A stretch of DNA of 64,000 nucleotides from Hyposmocoma kahamanoa (Eukaryota; Arthropoda; Insecta; Lepidoptera; Cosmopterigidae), in contig NW_020653726.1 in NCBI RefSeq assembly GCF_003589595.1, positions 12,170,851-12,234,850 on the forward strand, written 5' to 3'. The notes under the pieces were generated by a model that was not told where the DNA came from, did no database searches, and saw only the letters and a program-made list of their open reading frames with translations. Shown in pieces: positions 1 to 12,534 of the stretch. A program made the translations under genes and the position numbers. Each line of letters begins with the position of its first letter. Within the stretch, counting starts at the first letter, position 1.

Positions 1-535
1 TTTATCTATTTCTTTTTTGTTTTACGGCATTGTTAAACTCAATTTGAATACCAACAAGAATCAGATTATAGAAGCTTATAAACTGCCCCTATGACTTTGT
101 GATAGCGACGAGTCGAGAACAGTATTTTTTTTATTTTTCCTTTACATATCGCGACATTATTTTCTCATAAAAAATAGTTTTTTTAACGTAAATCACATTG
201 TCATAAATATACTATGGGCACCGGTGTTCGAATGTTAATGTCATCAAATTTATCGCTTTGGGACACTCTGGGGCCCAGTTTATAAATTGCCTTAACAGCC
301 ACTCTTCGGTACTCCAACACACTACGGACTAAGCTACAGTACAGCGTAGTCAAACTTTAGGGGTTTTTTTTTTAATATTATTCCATCGAATGGCAAGCCC
401 AAGCGTCTCGTTGCTTTTAAAAGTTATGTTCTTATAATGAAAAATGACAACAAAAAATCAACTCGTCATTATAATTTTCAATAGCCTCATTTTAGTATTA
501 ATTTACTTAAATTTTAAAGTAACGTAAAAAAAATT

Positions 536-1751
536 TCGAGTTCTTAGGTTTTCGCGTTTGTTACACATAGGAAATGAAACTATTTTTCCGGATTTTAAAT
601 TGCGAATATTTGTTTTTGCAAACAAACCGACGTTTCGGGCCCTTTACAGGCGGGTACCACAACCTCTTAAAACAATATTACTCTAACCTTATATTGACTT
701 TCCGTATCATAACGCGCTTAAAGTAAGCTTATTTGTAATGTTAAAACTATGATGTTTTATTGGCTTGTGACTATTCATTCACTCAGTTCGTACTATGACG
801 CGACTTTGACATTAAAGTTATATTGCTCTTATGTCAAATTTGGCAATCTTAAAATAGTTACACGGATGCAATGGAAACAATATTATTTTCAGTTTTATTG
901 TCTTAATATTGATTTGTAATGATTAAAAGTTAAGTTGAACTTATTTATTTACATACATATATCTCTTCTATATTTTGTTTATTTTTTATTTAATAGGATA
1001 GAGGAAATAATTTCTCATAAAATAAAAATACGCGATGTTTATTTCGTAAAATTATGACAGCGCCATCCATATGCTCCTTGGCGAAACTAACAGTTGACAC
1101 TAGACTATAGTTCCGACACATTCACAACGACGATTCACAACGTGACTATCAAGGCTCAGCTTGTTTTATTTATTTTTCTTCCTGAAAATGCGGAATAATA
1201 ATTGAAAACAACGTAATTTTAATAGATTTCATTATTACATACTTTTCTTTTTTTGGCAGTTAAAATTATCTGACACGTAAATAACATCAAGTACTTTAAC
1301 ATTATACTACGATAAGACGATTCGGAACATCAAAAAAGAAAGAGATGGCATTATACAGTTCATATAGCGTTATTTCTTTTATATTTTTAGTAAGGAATCA
1401 TTGACTTATTAAGGAATAGACAATATTGGGAAATCATTCGTTCTTTTAGTCATTTTAGCAATAATACATTTCTTGGTAGACAAGTATGTCATGGTACGAA
1501 TATGAGTAATATTATAACAAGCTTACTTTAAGCTTACATTGAAAGAAGGTTGTTTTTGGAAAGGTTATGGTAGGCCCCAGGTTATTAGCTGCATAATGGC
1601 TCCATAAAGGCTCAGGGGTATCCATAAAGATTTCCCCCCGTCAAAAAAAAAAGGCCTGGTCCCATGATATAGTGTATAGGGCCCGAAACGTGGGTTTGTT
1701 TGTAAAAATAAATATACGCGGTGTAAATCCGGAAAAATAGTTTCATTTCCA
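536..1751 (-). mobile_element. Penelope-type inverted-repeat element, copy 1 (nested insert inside)
   Basis: The two ends are inverted copies of one ~90 bp arm: AGGAAATGAAACTATTTTTC begins at 569 and its complement ends near 1750. Only the left end carries a further ~32 bp (TCGAGTTCTTAGG...), so the element is asymmetric and lies in minus orientation. Flanks 522-535 and 1752-1765 match at 12 of 14 bases and look like a target duplication. The inner arm edge carries GACGTTTCGGGCC. Inverted terminal repeats with a one-sided extension and a long target duplication are known for Penelope-like retroelements; the class assignment is inference. No reverse transcriptase or GIY-YIG coding is visible. 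The middle is taken up by a separate DNA element. Confidence 0.6.
652..1578 (-). mobile_element. DNA transposon (non-autonomous), copy 1, inverted relative to 51506-52394
   Basis: About 927 bp, homologous along its whole length to the reverse complement of 51506-52394. Shared landmarks include the TTAAAGTAAGCTT pairs near 708 and 1530 and the block around 1320-1500. The intact end reads as the complement of GGGGCCTACCATAACC at 1563-1578; the left end is damaged (GGTACCACAACCTC at 654). Imperfect terminal inverted repeats extend ~70-100 bp. No transposase frame is open. It sits inside the Penelope-type element at 536-1751, so it inserted later. The superfamily cannot be told because no clean target duplication is seen. 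Confidence 0.55.
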
Positions 1752-1775
1752 ATGTAAAATAAATTGTTAAATCAA

Positions 1776-2117
1776 TTGTTAAATTGTTAAATAAATAAAT
1801 AAAATAAATTTATATTTGAAAACGTCACATTTAATGCTCGTTCACTACACTGACTCCGAGAAGAACGAGCAAGAAACTCTAGATATGTCTCTTTTCAAAT
1901 ATACTTAGATGCTATGGAATAATACACTTTGAATTAAATAAGAGTGGAATCTAGAGCCATGTCGTCTTTCCATACATCTTTATCTAACACGTAGTCTTCA
2001 ATTTTGTAATATGACTTTTCAAACAAAATATGTTTAATATAATGTTTAAACTTAGGAAATGATAATCTTAATATATGCTCCAGAATCTTGTTGTAAAAAC
2101 ATGTACAGTTCCCCATA
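1776..2117 (-). pseudogene. LINE 3' fragment, C-terminal end of reverse-transcriptase ORF
   Basis: The minus frame 1934-2116 ends a protein with FYNKI, LSFPKFKHYIK, KSYYKIEDYV and a final DKDVW. This is the usual C-terminal ending of insect Jockey/CR1-like LINE ORF2 proteins. Past the stop, the minus strand runs into an AT-rich 3' region with TTTATTTATTT at ~1785-1805, which looks like a 3' tail. Only ~55 residues of ORF2 remain, so the copy is strongly 5'-truncated. It abuts, head to head, the plus-strand LINE starting at ~2118. Confidence 0.6.
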
Positions 2118-3118
2118 AAAGTGTCGTTTACCTGGTTAAACTTAACACTCGCGAAATAAAAAATATTAGATCTGGTTTAGTCTCTATACAGGGCTCTATC
2201 CCCCAAGGAAGTGTTCTGGGTTGTACATTGTTTTTGGTATACATAAATGACCTCCCAAACATTTTGAGCGACCAGTGCACTCTCTTTGCCGACGACATAT
2301 CTGTGATAACTTCTTGCTGTAACATGGTCGAATTATCCCAAAAATTAGATTTCATATTTGACAAAATAACAACATGGCTTGAACTCCATAATTTACAACT
2401 TAATATTAATAAAACGAAGCTGATACAATTTCGATTTTTTCAAAAAAACGAATTACAAATCTTGTACACACATAAAAATACACCTTTACAAACTATAGCT
2501 TCAGCAACTTTACTAGGAATTGAAATCGATTCTACTATCACTTGGAAGCAACATGTACAAACGTTAGCTCGCAAGTTGTCGTCATTCATTTACGCTCTGC
2601 GAAATTTGAAAAGAGTAACTGACTTTGAAACTTCTTTGTCAGCATACTATGCTTATGCTCATTCCATAATCTCTTATGGCATAATTTTGTGGGGCAATTG
2701 TTCAAACATTAAAGATATTTTCACACTTCAAAAGAAGTGTATTAGAATATTAACAAACGCTAATCAAATGGAATCATGCAAACCTCTTTTTATTAAACAC
2801 GGCATTCTCACTCTCACGTCAATATACATTTTTGAATCATGTAGATTTGTAAGAAAACATAAAAATCTGTATACTCTAATAACAACCGTAAAAAGAAATA
2901 ACCGAAATCTCCACAAATTAGAAACGACTGTAACCAATATGAAATTAGTAGCTTCAAGTCCTCATTATATGACTATAAAATTATACAATAATTTACCTAT
3001 TAATATTAGAAACATTGTAAAAGACACTGATTTTGAAAATATCTTAAAACAACTATTAATTAGGAAAGGCTATTACAATATTAATGAATACATGTGTGAT
3101 AATGATTTGATTGATTAA
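2118..3118 (+). pseudogene. 5'-truncated LINE reverse transcriptase (Jockey/CR1-like), C-terminal third of ORF2
   Basis: The frame is open from about 2118 to the stop at 3118 (~333 residues of LINE sequence; the ATG at 2075 lies outside the homologous part). Reverse-transcriptase landmarks in order: PQGSVLG with LFLVYINDLP (RT motif around the B box), then LFADDISV, where FADD is the catalytic Asp pair, then LLGIEIDSTITWKQHV and SIISYGIILWGN of the thumb/connection region. It ends KGYYNINEYM, like other insect LINEs. Endonuclease, fingers and the first catalytic Asp are missing through 5' truncation. The surviving frame has no stop, so the insertion is fairly young. It cannot be functional alone. 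Confidence 0.85.
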
Positions 3119-3543
3119 TGTAGTAAATAACATTAGTAGCTGATATATGGAGCGGATATGTATGTATATATATATATAGATATATATATGGATATATGTG
3201 TGTACTATATATTTGACTTTTTATTTTTTTTTTTCAATTATGGAAACTTTTTGGCATTTATCTACCAATAAAAATAATACCTTGTAAATATGTGGAAGTT
3301 AAAATTTTCGGACATTATTTTTAGTTAGTTAATTAATTGAAAGCATGTATTTTAATTTATTATGTATCTTATTAATTGACATTTTGTGATTTATTATAAA
3401 AACTTATACCTCTGTAAATTTGCTATGCCCTTACAGGGCGTTACATGATACTTGTACAATAACCAACCAACTTAAATTGTATTTTATATGTCTTACTGTA
3501 ACACGCAAATAAACTATTTGACTTTGACTTTGACTTTGACTTT
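3119..3543 (+). mobile_element. 3' untranslated region and hexamer tail of the LINE at 2118
   Basis: This AT-rich sequence follows the ORF stop and ends in a short tandem of TTTGAC (4.5 units, 3517-3543). Many insect non-LTR elements end in such a simple repeat instead of poly(A), so this marks the element's 3' terminus. A TA-rich run at ~3156-3190 lies inside it. Confidence 0.6.
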
Positions 3544-4784
3544 AAACGAAATCGTGGTACCATGAGTTTGGACTTAGCTCTAAGGTTAATAATTATTATG
3601 GATATCTATTTTCTTATTTAAATTATGTATATTTTTACGGGTATATAAAATATTTGAGTAAATGTATTGTGATGCCACAGTCATGATACCAGTCTCCTTA
3701 AACTTTTCTCTGAGAGAATCCCGAGAAACTAAACGGTACACAGAACGAATCGCTCGTTTTTGCAATACAAATATGGTTGGACATGAAATAAGTTTGTAAT
3801 TTAAGAATATTGATTGAATTTAAAAAGGTGTAAAATTTGCAAATAAGTGAATAAATAAATCATCGACATTTGTCTCTGTACAATGTTTAGTAAGTTGCAT
3901 TAATATATTCATATATTTCATTCCTAATGGTAGTAATTTGCCTCTTCAAACTTAGTTCAATTTTAAGTTATAAGTTATAATTTCAGTCGTAACCCACATT
4001 ACTTTCATGCCATCCGTCATCAAGAAAAGCGGCTCCAACTAAAAACCAGGTTTACATCAGTCGAGTGCTGAGTTGAATCCGTTTTAGCTTATAATTTTAA
4101 TAATTAATTCTTAATAATTTTTTTTTAATACTTCTGTAGAAGTCTTAATAAGCCGATTTTTTCTTTCTTTCTTCTTTCTTAGGTTTTTTCTTATTTTATT
4201 CTTATCTACTTAATTGAAATATTTGAAAATTGGTTTGGTTCATTAACAAATTTAAAAATTTTTACTTCAGTTTTGTGTATTTTAGTTAAGTTTGCGATAG
4301 AAGAGGGTTCTTTTAAAAATTCTACTTTTGGTTGATAATTTCTTCTGTTAGTGTTGCTGCTACAATAAGAAAGAAAAGGTTTTGGAAGGAACAATGCGTA
4401 TCATAAAAATAAATTATGAAAAACAAAATTGTGATTTGTTATTATTTCTGATACAAAAATCGAAGAAATACAAAAAATGCTTTAATCCGACTGAACTCGA
4501 ACCAGTTTCTGTTGCCTCACCGTGGCTACCATTCTTAGTCAGGATCTTACAAATTTCTCCATGTATACTTACTATTGATCTTTGCACTGGGGTTTAAACG
4601 GTTTTTACAACCGACTTAAAAAAGTGTATTACATGTATGTACCCTTCATAGGTATTAAAAGAAATGGATTTCAGTCACTTTCCGCTAACAATATTTACAT
4701 AACCTTAACAAATGTTTAATAAAAGTAGTCACATCACTATACAAACTTTTGAGTTATTTTTTTTTTTTAATTAAAGTTATATTA
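3544..4784. other. AT-rich non-coding stretch
   Basis: No coding or repeat family is recognised except a C/T-rich run (4160-4185), a short AACCGACTTAAAAAAG piece near 4610 that resembles the repeat at 17252-17442, and an 11 bp target duplication (AAGTTATATTA, 4774-4784) belonging to the next element. Confidence 0.4.
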
Positions 4785-5236
4785 TAATTATTAATACAAA
4801 GATCGAACACTCACAAAAAAATCCTTCCATCCGGTCGGATTCGAACCGACGTCTTCTTGCATACCGTGCCAGATGCTATACTAACTAAGCCACGGAACGA
4901 ACCAACGGACCTCACGAATTTTTGTCTATGTGCTTGCGTCGTGTCTTTGTATTTGGTTTTTCAACGACTTTTTTTTTAGTCGTAGCGACATCTATGAGAA
5001 ATCTATGAAACATTTATCACCCAGTTAGTACCTTTACAGCTACCAGTCCTGGCGAGAGATGTCGCTATTCATTGTATTAATTAAATTTTTATTGAAATGA
5101 TATTCAATTCCAAAGAATCCGACAGGATGGAAGGAATTTTTTCTGAGTCTTCGATCTTTGTATTAATAATTATAACAAACTAGTGGAGTAATTTCACAAA
5201 AAATAACTGAATATCAATTCAATAAAAATTTAATTA
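4785..5236. mobile_element. Inverted-arm tRNA-SINE, copy A
   Basis: Flanked by a perfect 11 bp duplication, AAGTTATATTA (4774-4784 and 5237-5247). The left arm (AATACAAAGATCGAACACTC...) is the inverted complement of the right arm (...TTCGATCTTTGTATTAATAA). Only the right side carries ~75 bp more, ending CAATAAAAATTTAATTA. A second, inverted piece of that extension lies inside at ~5070-5100. The core holds a tRNA-like Pol III promoter on the minus strand: box B GGTTCGAATCC (complement of 4837-4847) and box A (complement of 4881-4892). Long duplications and a Pol III head indicate LINE-mediated retroposition; the fold-back arms are unusual for a SINE. Confidence 0.65.
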
Positions 5237-5249
5237 AAGTTATATTACC

Positions 5250-7240
5250 AATAATAAAAACATAATGACATTCAATAAAATAAGTATTACCATTTTGTAA
5301 TCATTATCATTTAGGGTGAAAACAAATAACAAGCTTAAAAAATTAGGCAACGTAATTTCAAAAAAATGGACTCGGATACAATCTTGCCCAAAAAAACAAA
5401 CTTTGAACTTATCTTAGGCCAAGCACGTTTACGAAACTTATTTAACTAATTTAAATTGGAGTTGTACCCTAAATAAATAAACGTGGACCAAACGTTTCAT
5501 TATTCATGGTACGACTTATCCAAATGCGGCGGACGGAACTGCCGAATAACTGGAATTCATCGAAATCACCATTGCTGTGAAATTGGGGTAAAAACCGTAG
5601 CGTTTAGTGTGTGTATGTACACACTTATTTCACCAGGTTATAACAAAACGTGAAATCACATTGCAGCTGGTGAATGTATTGTTAAATGAAACCATCACCA
5701 ACACCAAAGTATAACGAAATAAGTATGGTAACTTCATACATGCGTAGCTGTACGCCTTGTATGTGTGTACGCCCGCCACGGTCCATGTACGGACGCACGC
5801 ATTCTCATAATCTCAAAGTGCACTCGCCTTGCATATCGCGAGTCGTTGCAAGTTTTGAATTGAAGCAGTCGCTTAGTGTTTATAAAATGACATGAAATAG
5901 TAGATATGTTTATTGTGGTATCTTGAACAAGAGCCCTCAAATTCAGAATTGTTCAGCATTTCATCTCTATTTCATAATCATACACCTCAAGGTACCAACC
6001 CGCGATCCTGGCATAAAAAAATGAATACGTAAGTACAGTATCTATTACATTTAACTAGCACAAGAAAACTGTGATGAACACCTTCATTTTTCAAATTATG
6101 TTTACAACTTGTAGATTCAACTAAAATAATAATGTAACAACCCTACACTCCGAGCGAAGTGTAGGCATTTACGCACCGAACAGGCGGGAGTTGCCCTATT
6201 TGCTCTTATTATACTACTTAATTTTACAGATCCCTACAAGGTCATGGTCATAATCACGTTCAAAACGTCGAAGTAAATAAAATATATTTATATGTAATTA
6301 AGTCCCGATTTTTTTAATCAAATAATCAACGAATCGAATCTCTGTGACCACTGTGACCTGAATTCTTCGCTAACAATTAAGGGAAACATCGTTAATGAAA
6401 CCAGTGATGCCACACTCGAAGCACGAAGTCAGTAGTTACGGCCATTTTCATACTGTAGATGACCTGCGGAAACCATTGTCAAAGTTCATCAACGAAAAGA
6501 CTGGCCCGTATGAAACGTTCAAATCACTATGTCATACATTCTTACTTCTAGTTCCGATCAAAACTGAAGTCTGTAGGTCATACATAGCTTCTGCATATAC
6601 TCGTAAAATAAAGTCAAACCTCTCTACTCAAAACACACGAGGCTAGCAGGATTCACTTAGAGGAGTAAAGCAATGAGTAGTGGGACATATTTGATTTCAT
6701 TTAAGTTGTCTCGTCAAGAAACTTTTTTCCAATGGTTTTGAATGTCTATTTCCTTCTTCCCAGTATTTGTGACGCGTAATAGCTTCAGCGTTCGATCTTA
6801 CTTCTAGATATATTATAGCAAAACAACATCAGTCACCGTAAAGTTTGACAGTTAGAGTCGGAAGTCTGCGTATCAGCACTTCCTCGTCAACTCTTGGCAA
6901 AGTAATTACACTTTTCTCGACTAAACCCAAATTTATTTTCTTAAAAACTTACTGAAAGTGTAGCCATTATAGCCTTCCAAAGTTTCTTTCAAAGAATAAG
7001 CCAACTATCAAAATTAAAAAGATACTGGAGTTTCAAAATATGTAAATCGTTTGACTAACCACGTGAAGGAACAAAAAAAGTACGTTTGAGTCAATATTTT
7101 AGGCAACATTGCGTAAACCACTTTTATTTCCTTAAGTATAAAAATTATTTTTGTTTATAATTAATAATTATATACAAATGATAGAAAATATTACCACGCT
7201 GTCATAACTGTAATTTTTATGAACTCCCTAATTAGTAGTT
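5250..7240. other. Non-coding stretch with one short dispersed repeat
   Basis: No gene is recognised. Positions ~5725-5805 (TGTGTGTACGCCCGCC...TACGGACGC) resemble ~44475-44525, so this is a dispersed repeat rather than an exon. Frames open here (for example 6395-6646) show no recognisable domain and unremarkable composition. Confidence 0.35.
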
Positions 7241-7244
7241 GTTT

Positions 7245-7550
7245 AGTTCTACTCCTTGTGAAAAAGTTCGTCCAGTGAGGTACTGCCATTTATCTATTTC
7301 TGCCACCAAGCGGTAATGTGAGCATTACTGCATTTCGGTTTTGAAGGGTAAAGGTGCTGAAGAAATTACATATTATTACATTACGGCACATGAGACTTGT
7401 CAACTTGTCTCGGGGTGACTGGCGCAGTGGCAATGCCCTTTGAGATGTTTGCGATTTAAAGCCATGTGTGGTACTGCCACTCCTATAGACAGGCGTGTCG
7501 CTTACCACCCGGCTCACGACTAGTTCGTCCCGTCACTTTGTATGATAAAA
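7245..7550 (+). repeat. Dispersed repeat family B, near full-length copy
   Basis: A ~300 bp unit found about a dozen times in this window. Landmarks in order: CTCCTTGTGAAAAAGTTCGTCC, CTATTTCTGCC, GGTTTTGAAGGGTAA, TTGCGATTTAAAGC, GACAGGCGTGTCGCTTACCA and CACGACT.GTTCGTCCC. No Pol III boxes or terminal inverted repeats were found. It is probably a lepidopteran SINE or a LINE-derived repeat; the class is not settled. Plus orientation is arbitrary. Confidence 0.6.
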
Positions 7551-8165
7551 AATTACCTAAAATTACCTACTTAAAGAACCATAATTTCTACTTTGACCAA
7601 AATTTTATAATGATTAACTTACATTCAACTGCACAAACGTCCATTAAGTAAAGTTATAAGGTAAGGTGTTACTTATATGAAGCACTATAATGCTACTTAA
7701 GAACAATAAAAATGCTTTACTCCGTAACATGCTGTCTCAAATATTGTTTTTTTATAGCGTAAACGACAAAAATTTCTGCAACAAATTGTCCAATCGCTAT
7801 TCTATTACGTATTTGTTTGTTTAAATCCTCGCATCAACATTTGTAGTCAACATTTGTAATTAATAAATATGGTCAATTAATAATTGATTGTAATTGGCAA
7901 TAAATAAATTATTGATCACTGATTGGTAAAAGGGACTCGCTGTATGTTATGATATCGTTGAAATGTTTTTGTTAGCACGTATGGACGGGTTTGCATAGAA
8001 AGAAGGTTTCTTCTCTTAGACAGAGAGTGCTAGACACTACTAATAACATTATAGCTGCTATAGTTCGTTCGCATTTGCGACTCGTCCATACATTGGATTT
8101 CAATTACCTACCTATTTATTGTATGTAAGAAGTTATATCTAATATTACATTATTGTAATTCTATG

Positions 8166-8198
<33 letters not shown>

Positions 8199-8499
8199 GA
8201 CAAAAGTTTCTTGATTTCATGTACTGTACTGTAACTAAATGACGTAAGCCAATAAACCTTATAAACATAAATGTAGAATAGAATTTGGTATACGTACTTA
8301 GCCCAGTGTTTTAAAGCCATAGCGACTTTAAATGAACCCTGTTTATGGCCACAAAGAAGGTTAAGAATTAAAAAAGAAGAAAAGAGAAAGGAAGTTAAAC
8401 AGTTGAAAATATCTATTGATGTTCTTTATGTTTGTATGTATGGACACGAAACAAGTAATTTATGAGCCCTTTAGGTGAGTGCTAGACAACCACGCTAAT
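7551..8499. other. AT-rich non-coding stretch
   Basis: Nothing recognised except an (ATT)n microsatellite at ~8170-8200. Confidence 0.4.
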
Positions 8500-8705
8500 T
8501 GCTTGATCTCTCAAACTAGGGAGTTCCTTGTACTATGAATACCAGTGCAACAAAATTCACTCTGTAACACTTCCCAGAACATCCAGACCAGAATCAATTT
8601 AGAAAAAAATCATTTACGAAATTGATCCTAACCGGAATCGAACTCGGGACCTCCGCATCCAACGCCCACAGTGTAAACCGTTAGACCACCAAGGTCGTCG
8701 ATTAT
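8500..8705 (-). repeat. tRNA-derived SINE family C, copy 1
   Basis: The minus strand contains a tRNA-like head: the complement of GGAATCGAACTCGGGACCTC is a T-arm/box B, and GGTCTAACGG-type sequence (complement of 8676-8690) lies where box A should be. The body carries TACTATGAATACCAG and CAGACCAGAATCAA-like blocks that recur at 56130-56300. The tRNA fold is not intact, so this is a SINE head and not a tRNA gene. Confidence 0.5.
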
Positions 8706-8710
8706 ACTGC

Positions 8711-11159
8711 AGAGACATTTCTTTTTAATATTCTAATTTATTACTATTTGATATATGACGTGTTAGCATACAGATTTATCTTTATTGTAAACATGGTGGC
8801 ATTCGTGAAGTAAAATGATTTATTGTTATGTGGAAGTGCACGAATGTGACTTTATAGATTTTAGGACGAACATACAACTATAATTTTATAGCAACCTATA
8901 TAAAATTAATAGGCACGTGTCTTTTCTGTTTAGGTATTTTGGCATCAATATGGGGAACAATCCCTAAACATGTCCAAACATGTTTTTCGTTCCAGGGATG
9001 ATGGTTCGAATTTTAAAATGAAAATGTTTAGAAAGGACTTGGTGCAGCGTTGGTCTACTCTAAACATAATATGATACGAAGGATTAACATAAAGTAAAGG
9101 CTTGAATTCGTAACCTTGGTATAATGAAGTCACATGTGATCATAATTATGTCAAAAGTGCTTTTATCACATAAAAGTCATAAAAATAATATATATATAAT
9201 TTGTTTCATGTAATTCGTATTTACATGAAACAAATTATATGTATGTGAAATTTTCTATTGAACTAAACCAAAAGTAAACTCTTCTAATGAAACTAAAAAA
9301 ATATCGACTAGCTTCGTTCGTATAATCTTTTTTAGATAAATTTTCCCCGCACTAATACGGTTCATTTTGTTTGAGTCAAGCGGAAGTCATACTTGCTTTA
9401 CTTCGTATATATATATATATATATATATATATAGGTCATTGATGTATGTAAAGTACATATTGAATACAGCGCTTTTCTTGTAAAATTTCGAGCAAAGTTT
9501 GTGTGTTTTTTCTATCATGAACATTTTTAGGAACCGTGTTTTCATACCGCAAAGTAATCAGTGTATATCCTTAATTTTACCGTATATTTTTTTCAAAGTG
9601 ATTGATTCAACACTTTCGTCGTTATTTGGAATCAACCATAGCCATTTGTGATTATATAGATTCTGAAGCCTCTCTCTTAAAAAGACGTAATTTTGCACAT
9701 GTAGGTTTATTATACCCAAGATGTGAATACCGGGGCTGGAATTATTGGAATCTCCGCTCTTGTAATATAATATAAAAACTTGTAATATAAAAAGTGATGG
9801 TCTTAATTTTATGATGACAAAAATCTAAATACGATTTCTAAAAGTATCAGCATCGAATACTACATCTCCGCAAAGTGCCACTGTAAGCGTAATATGCCAT
9901 AAAACGACAATAAATGTGGCTATTAAATATGTAATATTGTCAATGGCTTCTGCAATCTATGGCGTTTTTATTAAATCCCGGTACGTGATAAAAGTCATAT
10001 AATTTTTATGGCAAAAAACAAAACTTTTTATCGGATTTTTTAGTTCCATGAAGAGTCCGATTACTATAAAGAAAACGTAATGTTATCCATTAAACAAAGA
10101 ACCATTTGTGAAAATTACGAAAGAACTACAAATAATGTACAAATTTCCAGGTCTCATTTGTCTACTACACAAAAAAAAACAATTTAAAAGCCATTTACAA
10201 TAGTCGACACAAACAACCAAATCTTGTCTAAATAGTCCTTGACTGTAAATTGCCCGACATCCAACAATGATAGCGCTCATTAGGAGCAGACTGGACATCC
10301 TTTCTCGTTTACCGGTCACTGAACCGAGTTGCTCATTATCTTGCAGTTGCATTTTGTAGTTACTTATATTGTTAATTACGTGTTCTATAAACGTTTCGAA
10401 ACAATCCATTACGACAGCTTAGTAAAAGCAGCCATTATTGTCTCCCATTACTGGAAAAACAGCTTTACTTTTATTTTCGCTACTACTTTTGTCCCTCTTT
10501 GTTATGTTATTTACCATTTAAAAAAGCTTTATTGCTTCTACGTTACACTTTAGGCTTTGTTATCCGTTGATGTATGACTCTAATGCTACTTTCGTGCGTA
10601 GTATGTTGCTACGGCATCAGAATGTCGTAGCTCACGCTACACTGTTGCTGCAACCGTATCAAATGCGTATGTTATCCGAAAGTAAAAACCTTCAATTGAA
10701 GTTTAAAATCGACCTAAAATGTGGTTCATCGTTTTGTGGATATAAAATCTAGGTCATAGGAAAGTTTGCTCGAACCCTGTTACGTACATCAGGTATCTCA
10801 TTGTTAGGTTTATATATAGGTAGACCTTTAAATACCTCTTGCGCAGATCATGCGCAATAAGAACGCGCGGCAAATTCAACCTTAACAACATATATATTGC
10901 CACATGTTCTTAATTACCATATATTAAAAATTAATAAAGTAAAGTAAAGTCAATAAATAACATGACTGAATAAAGAAAGAAACAAATGCAGAACAAAAAA
11001 CTATTACAAGTAACACAAAAGCAACTTTTCAAAACTTTTTATCAACATCGAAACTCACCAAACAAAACACGTTCCGTAAACAAAATTTACTCGTAAGTTC
11101 GCGAATTTCCATCCATGTTTCCGAATTTGAACACTTTACTGCTCTAGCATTCATTTGTC
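8711..11159. other. AT-rich non-coding stretch with simple repeats
   Basis: Contains a near-perfect palindrome at 9192-9240 (ATATAATTTGTTTCATGTAA and its complement around a short loop) and an (AT)n tract at 9405-9433. The minus frame 10083-10409 is open for 108 codons but has no recognisable domain. Confidence 0.35.
9192..9240. repeat. Palindrome with ~20 bp arms
   Basis: ATATAATTTGTTTCATGTAA is followed after about six bases by its inverse complement. It would form a cruciform or hairpin. It may be the remnant of a small fold-back MITE; no target duplication is evident. Confidence 0.6.
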
Positions 11160-11295
11160 TTTTTTACAGGCACAGGCACCTGTAGCGTTGCGGTGCGAGC
11201 ATCGCGACGCGGGCGGAACGGGCGATGGCTCGAGAACACTGAGCGATAGGCCCCGCGCCCGCGCGCGCATCGACCGCGGGCGGTTACTCAGTGCA
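11160..11295. promoter_or_regulatory. GC/CpG-rich island in AT-rich surroundings
   Basis: The stretch has many CpG dinucleotides (GCGCCCGCGCGCGCATCG at ~11258) against AT-rich flanks. An arthropod initiator-like TCAGT lies at ~11287. Such spots can mark promoters or first exons, but no TATA box, splice site or reading frame supports this here. A GC-rich repeat fragment is an equal alternative. Confidence 0.2.
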
Positions 11296-11299
11296 ACTT

Positions 11300-12520
11300 C
11301 TGATGCTTGAACGAAATTCTGAGTATCTACTTGAACATTAATTTTAAGAGTTCTTTTTGAAGACAATTGTTTTTTACTTTACTATATATAAATCAATAAA
11401 TTATATATAAATTTGCAAAGGTTTCTTAAATTACTTAAAGAGTTATAGATAATTGTAAACAAATCGTTGTTTGAATTGTATACAATTTTAATATTTTATT
11501 TAAAGAATCTGTAAGTGGATTAAAAAGACTTTACTATGCTCATATTTATTATGGTATTGGTAATTCTACGTCGTAGCGCCTATTTTGCTTCTGGGCAAAT
11601 TTGTAAATTTATTTACTTATAAAAAAATTATTGACATGACAAGAACTCTGTAATTGAATTAAGATGTCATTAAGACGTCTTACTTCTTACTACTCTCTGA
11701 GTTAAGTCAAAGATTTTTTCTAAATTTTTACTACAATTTGGAATAACTAAATTTAAAGGAAACAATTTTCTATATTCCTCTTTACAAATACACCTGAAAG
11801 GTTTACATGGTTTATATAAACTAGAAAACAGAATAATGGTTAATTATCGACTACTAAGTTCATGACCTAATTCTTTGTAATAAGAATTAAGTTACCCAAT
11901 ATTTCCAAAGGTAAGGAACCCGGTGTTCTGAATTACAAGCCATGCCTAGTTTAGGCGTTAATCTCCCACTGTATAGTTTTATAGTATAGCTAATACAACG
12001 ATTATGTTGTGGGGAAAAAGAAGAGACTAATAAAATTATTATCACCTCGGTGTCGACTTTACAATGTTTTGCATTACCACGAATTTAGTGCCGATAATTT
12101 GTAACGACCGCGTAAAATACTATCACTGGGGCTGTGAGATATGTCATACAAAATTGTCACATATTTTACATAATGGTTAGCCACTATTAACACCTTACGC
12201 TACAGTACAGGTATAGAATGCTGGGTCAGCTTGGTTGTTCATCAATTGGAATCTATTTCTTAACATAAGTTCATTTCAGTACGAGTAGGTGATTTATAAC
12301 TCCTGTATTACAAATCATTAACAACACAAGTAGCTTTATTTATTACACGAATATCCACACAGAAAGACATGGATAGCATTAAAGGAATTTCTTATAACAA
12401 CTCCATAATATGCCCCCAGAGGCAAACATTAATTAATTTCCCACGAAAGGGTGAGGTTTTTCTCCGCTAACTATTCTATCTATTGTTAACATGCTTCTAC
12501 CGGCATGTTACAGGACGCAA
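11300..12520. other. AT-rich non-coding stretch
   Basis: No coding, RNA or repeat signal recognised. Confidence 0.35.
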
Positions 12521-12534
12521 GAGATGATTTTCAT

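Noticed and set aside
10083..10409. Minus frame of 108 codons
   Set aside because: No domain, no splice or promoter support and AT-rich codon content; treated as chance, though a small unknown exon cannot be excluded.
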